Assembly: GCA_031281855.1 (NCBI GenBank)
Contig: JAITEW010000014.1
Span: 1-6,710, forward strand
DNA: 6,710 nucleotides
From: Treponema sp.
GTDB taxonomy: Bacteria > Spirochaetota > Spirochaetia > Treponematales > Breznakiellaceae
Direction: 5' to 3'
Below are positions 5,214 through 6,710 of this stretch, one piece after another; position 1 is the stretch's first letter; each line of letters starts with the position of its first letter. Position numbers and translations under genes: made by a program. The notes beneath the pieces were generated by a model. The model searched no databases. It was not told where the DNA came from and worked only from the letters and a program-made list of their open reading frames with translations.

Positions 5214-6710
5214 TCCTGCCCTCCGTGGAAGGCGAAGCTTCCGGCGATTCCTCCCCAAGACGCTGAAGCGCAGCGGTACGGGCGAAGAAACCGCTGCTGT
5301 GAAGAAGTTCATCCGGGGAACCGGCCTCGGCGACGCGGCCCTTGTCCAGCACTATCACCGTACCGGCCCTGCCCAGAGTGGAAACTCTGTGGGAAACGAT
5401 GATCATACTCAGGGACTTCCCAGCCCGGGCTTTTTCATCCCGCAAATCCAGAAGGGCGTTCAGTATCCGCCTCTCGGTTTCGGCATCCACTGCAGAAAGT
5501 GAATCATCCAGGATAAGGACTTCCCGGTCCGCCGCAAGAGCCCGGGCTATAGCAGTCCGCTGTTTTTGCCCTCCTGACAGGGTAAGGCCCCGTTCCCCGA
5601 TGAGGGTATCCCAGCCTGAAGAAAACTCTTTGAGGTCCCGGTCAATAGCCGAAGCCGATACGGCGCTGAGGAGAAGCCCTTCTTCATCTACTGCGCCGCT
5701 GTCCGGCGCCGGAACGCCGTAACCTATATTGCTCCTGATAGAGTCGGAAAAAAGGTACGAATCCTGAGGGACGACGCCGAACAGCTTCCGCAGGCTTCCC
5801 AGGTCCCAGGAAGAAACTTCCAGCCCTTTAACAAGAACCGTTCCCGCAGGAGGGTCTATCATCCTGGTAACGGCCCTGATAAGGGTTGATTTTCCGGAAC
5901 CGGTACGGCCCAGAATTCCCACTATGTCCCCAGGCATGACCGTCAGGTTTACGCCGTCCAGCGCCTTGGGGCCGTTAAAATACGAAAAACTCAGATCCCG
6001 TATTTCAATGACAGGCCCCTGGTATGAAGGGGACGGAGCCGCAGGAACACGGGGAGAAGCGATAGCAGGAACTGTATTCATAATCTCATTTATCCGCCCC
6101 AGGCTTACGGCGCCGCGCTGGATCATGTTGACCATAAAACCGGCGCCCATAAGGGGCCAGATAAGCATCTGCATATACCTGAAAAGGGCCACAAGATCCC
6201 CGGGGCTCATCATCCCCTCTGCCACACGTATGCCGCCGGCAAGAAGCACAATAAGAACCGTCAGCCCTGAAAGGAAGGTGATAAAAGGGAAAAAGAAACC
6301 GAAAAGCCTGACCAGGAACATATTGGCGTCCCGGTAGTCGTCGTTGGTGTCAGCGAACTTTTTTATGAACCACCATTCTTTTACAAAGGATTTTATCACC
6401 CTGATGCCGGCGAAAGTTTCCTGAACGGTCCCGCTCATAGCGGAGTAACATTCCTGGACCCGCTGGAAACGCTTCCCTACGGCGCTGCCGAAAAAGAGGA
6501 TGATCAAAGTGATAACAGGCAGGGGGATTACCGCGAGGATTGCGGTCCCGGGGTCCTGGACAAAAATGATGACCAGAATAGCCGCTGCCATAACCGTTCC
6601 GTCTACCAAGGCGACAAGGCCCATACCGATAGACTCCCGTACAGCGCCAAGATCGTTTATTGCCCTGGCCATAAGGTCGCCGATTTTGTTCTTCTGGTAA
6701 AAATCATAAG
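5206..6710 (-). CDS. ABC exporter half-transporter, 5' end missing (degenerate-site subunit)
   Basis: This is the partner half-transporter, cut by the right edge of the window. The frame is open to the last base, and the first visible residues, YDFYQKNKIGDLMARAIND, match the conserved intracellular-loop segment of the family. The true start therefore lies outside, probably about 100 codons further on, and the ATG at 6672 is internal. The visible 500 residues hold membrane helices 3 to 6 and a full ATPase domain. In numbering from the first visible codon, the A-loop Tyr is 243, Walker A is GRTGSGKST (267-275), Gln315 is the Q-loop, GERG is the X-loop, LSGGQ is at 377-381, Walker B is VLILDD with Asp402 in place of the catalytic Glu (codon 5505-5503), and the switch is His440. 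The tail after about residue 484 is Ser/Glu/Pro-rich and probably disordered. It is the first visible gene of a tight two-gene operon. The Asp substitution matches YheI/BmrC-type subunits. Whether the missing part is intact cannot be seen. Confidence 0.93.
   Translation of the reverse strand, partial: YDFYQKNKIGDLMARAINDLGAVRESIGMGLVALVDGTVMAAAILVIIFVQDPGTAILAVIPLPVITLIILFFGSAVGKRFQRVQECYSAMSGTVQETFAGIRVIKSFVKEWWFIKKFADTNDDYRDANMFLVRLFGFFFPFITFLSGLTVLIVLLAGGIRVAEGMMSPGDLVALFRYMQMLIWPLMGAGFMVNMIQRGAVSLGRINEIMNTVPAIASPRVPAAPSPSYQGPVIEIRDLSFSYFNGPKALDGVNLTVMPGDIVGILGRTGSGKSTLIRAVTRMIDPPAGTVLVKGLEVSSWDLGSLRKLFGVVPQDSYLFSDSIRSNIGYGVPAPDSGAVDEEGLLLSAVSASAIDRDLKEFSSGWDTLIGERGLTLSGGQKQRTAIARALAADREVLILDDSLSAVDAETERRILNALLDLRDEKARAGKSLSMIIVSHRVSTLGRAGTVIVLDKGRVAEAGSPDELLHSSGFFARTAALQRLGEESPEASPSTEGRSV
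5220..5224 (-). promoter_or_regulatory. Ribosome binding site GGAGG that decides the GTG start
   Basis: On the minus strand GGAGG lies 6 nt before the GTG at 5213-5211, within the last codons of the upstream ABC gene. The upstream stop TGA is at 5208-5206, so the two genes overlap by 8 nt. This arrangement points to translational coupling and to equal production of the two half-transporters. Confidence 0.75.

Overview
This 6.7 kb window looks like ordinary chromosomal sequence from a bacterium with moderate GC content, roughly half G+C by eye. It holds one tRNA gene, one very large ankyrin-repeat lipoprotein and a two-gene ABC exporter operon. The lipoprotein signal peptide, the repeat-rich envelope protein and the exporter pair would fit a Gram-negative-type host. 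A treponeme-like spirochaete is my best guess from overall gene style, but nothing here proves it.

Layout. At the left edge, on the minus strand, is a complete class II tRNA-Leu with anticodon GAG and a strong sigma70-type promoter. Diverging from it on the plus strand is a lipoprotein of about 942 residues. It has a signal peptide with an LGGC lipobox, followed by about 26 ankyrin units that fill the rest of the protein to its last residue. It meets the end of the ABC operon head-on across only 61 bp. That gap, together with the ABC stop codon, can fold into a long hairpin, which followed by a T run reads as a terminator for the ABC operon.

The remaining 3.6 kb, on the minus strand, encodes two half-transporters of the type IV (MsbA-like) exporter fold. 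The upstream gene runs off the right edge of the window and lacks its N-terminus. It has a canonical LSGGQ signature but an Asp in place of the catalytic Glu after Walker B. The downstream gene is complete, with a GTG start that overlaps the upstream stop by 8 nt. It has the catalytic Glu but a degenerate ISSGQ signature. Together they should form a heterodimer with one consensus and one degenerate ATP site, as in BmrCD (YheI/YheH) and TM287/288. The downstream subunit also carries about 130 extra residues between its first two membrane helices, predicted to lie outside the cytoplasm.

No mobile element, CRISPR array, phage gene or toxin-antitoxin module is visible. The points most worth a second look are the solenoid lipoprotein with its apparent ten-unit higher-order repeat, the extracytoplasmic insertion in the exporter, and the strand-asymmetric convergent hairpin.
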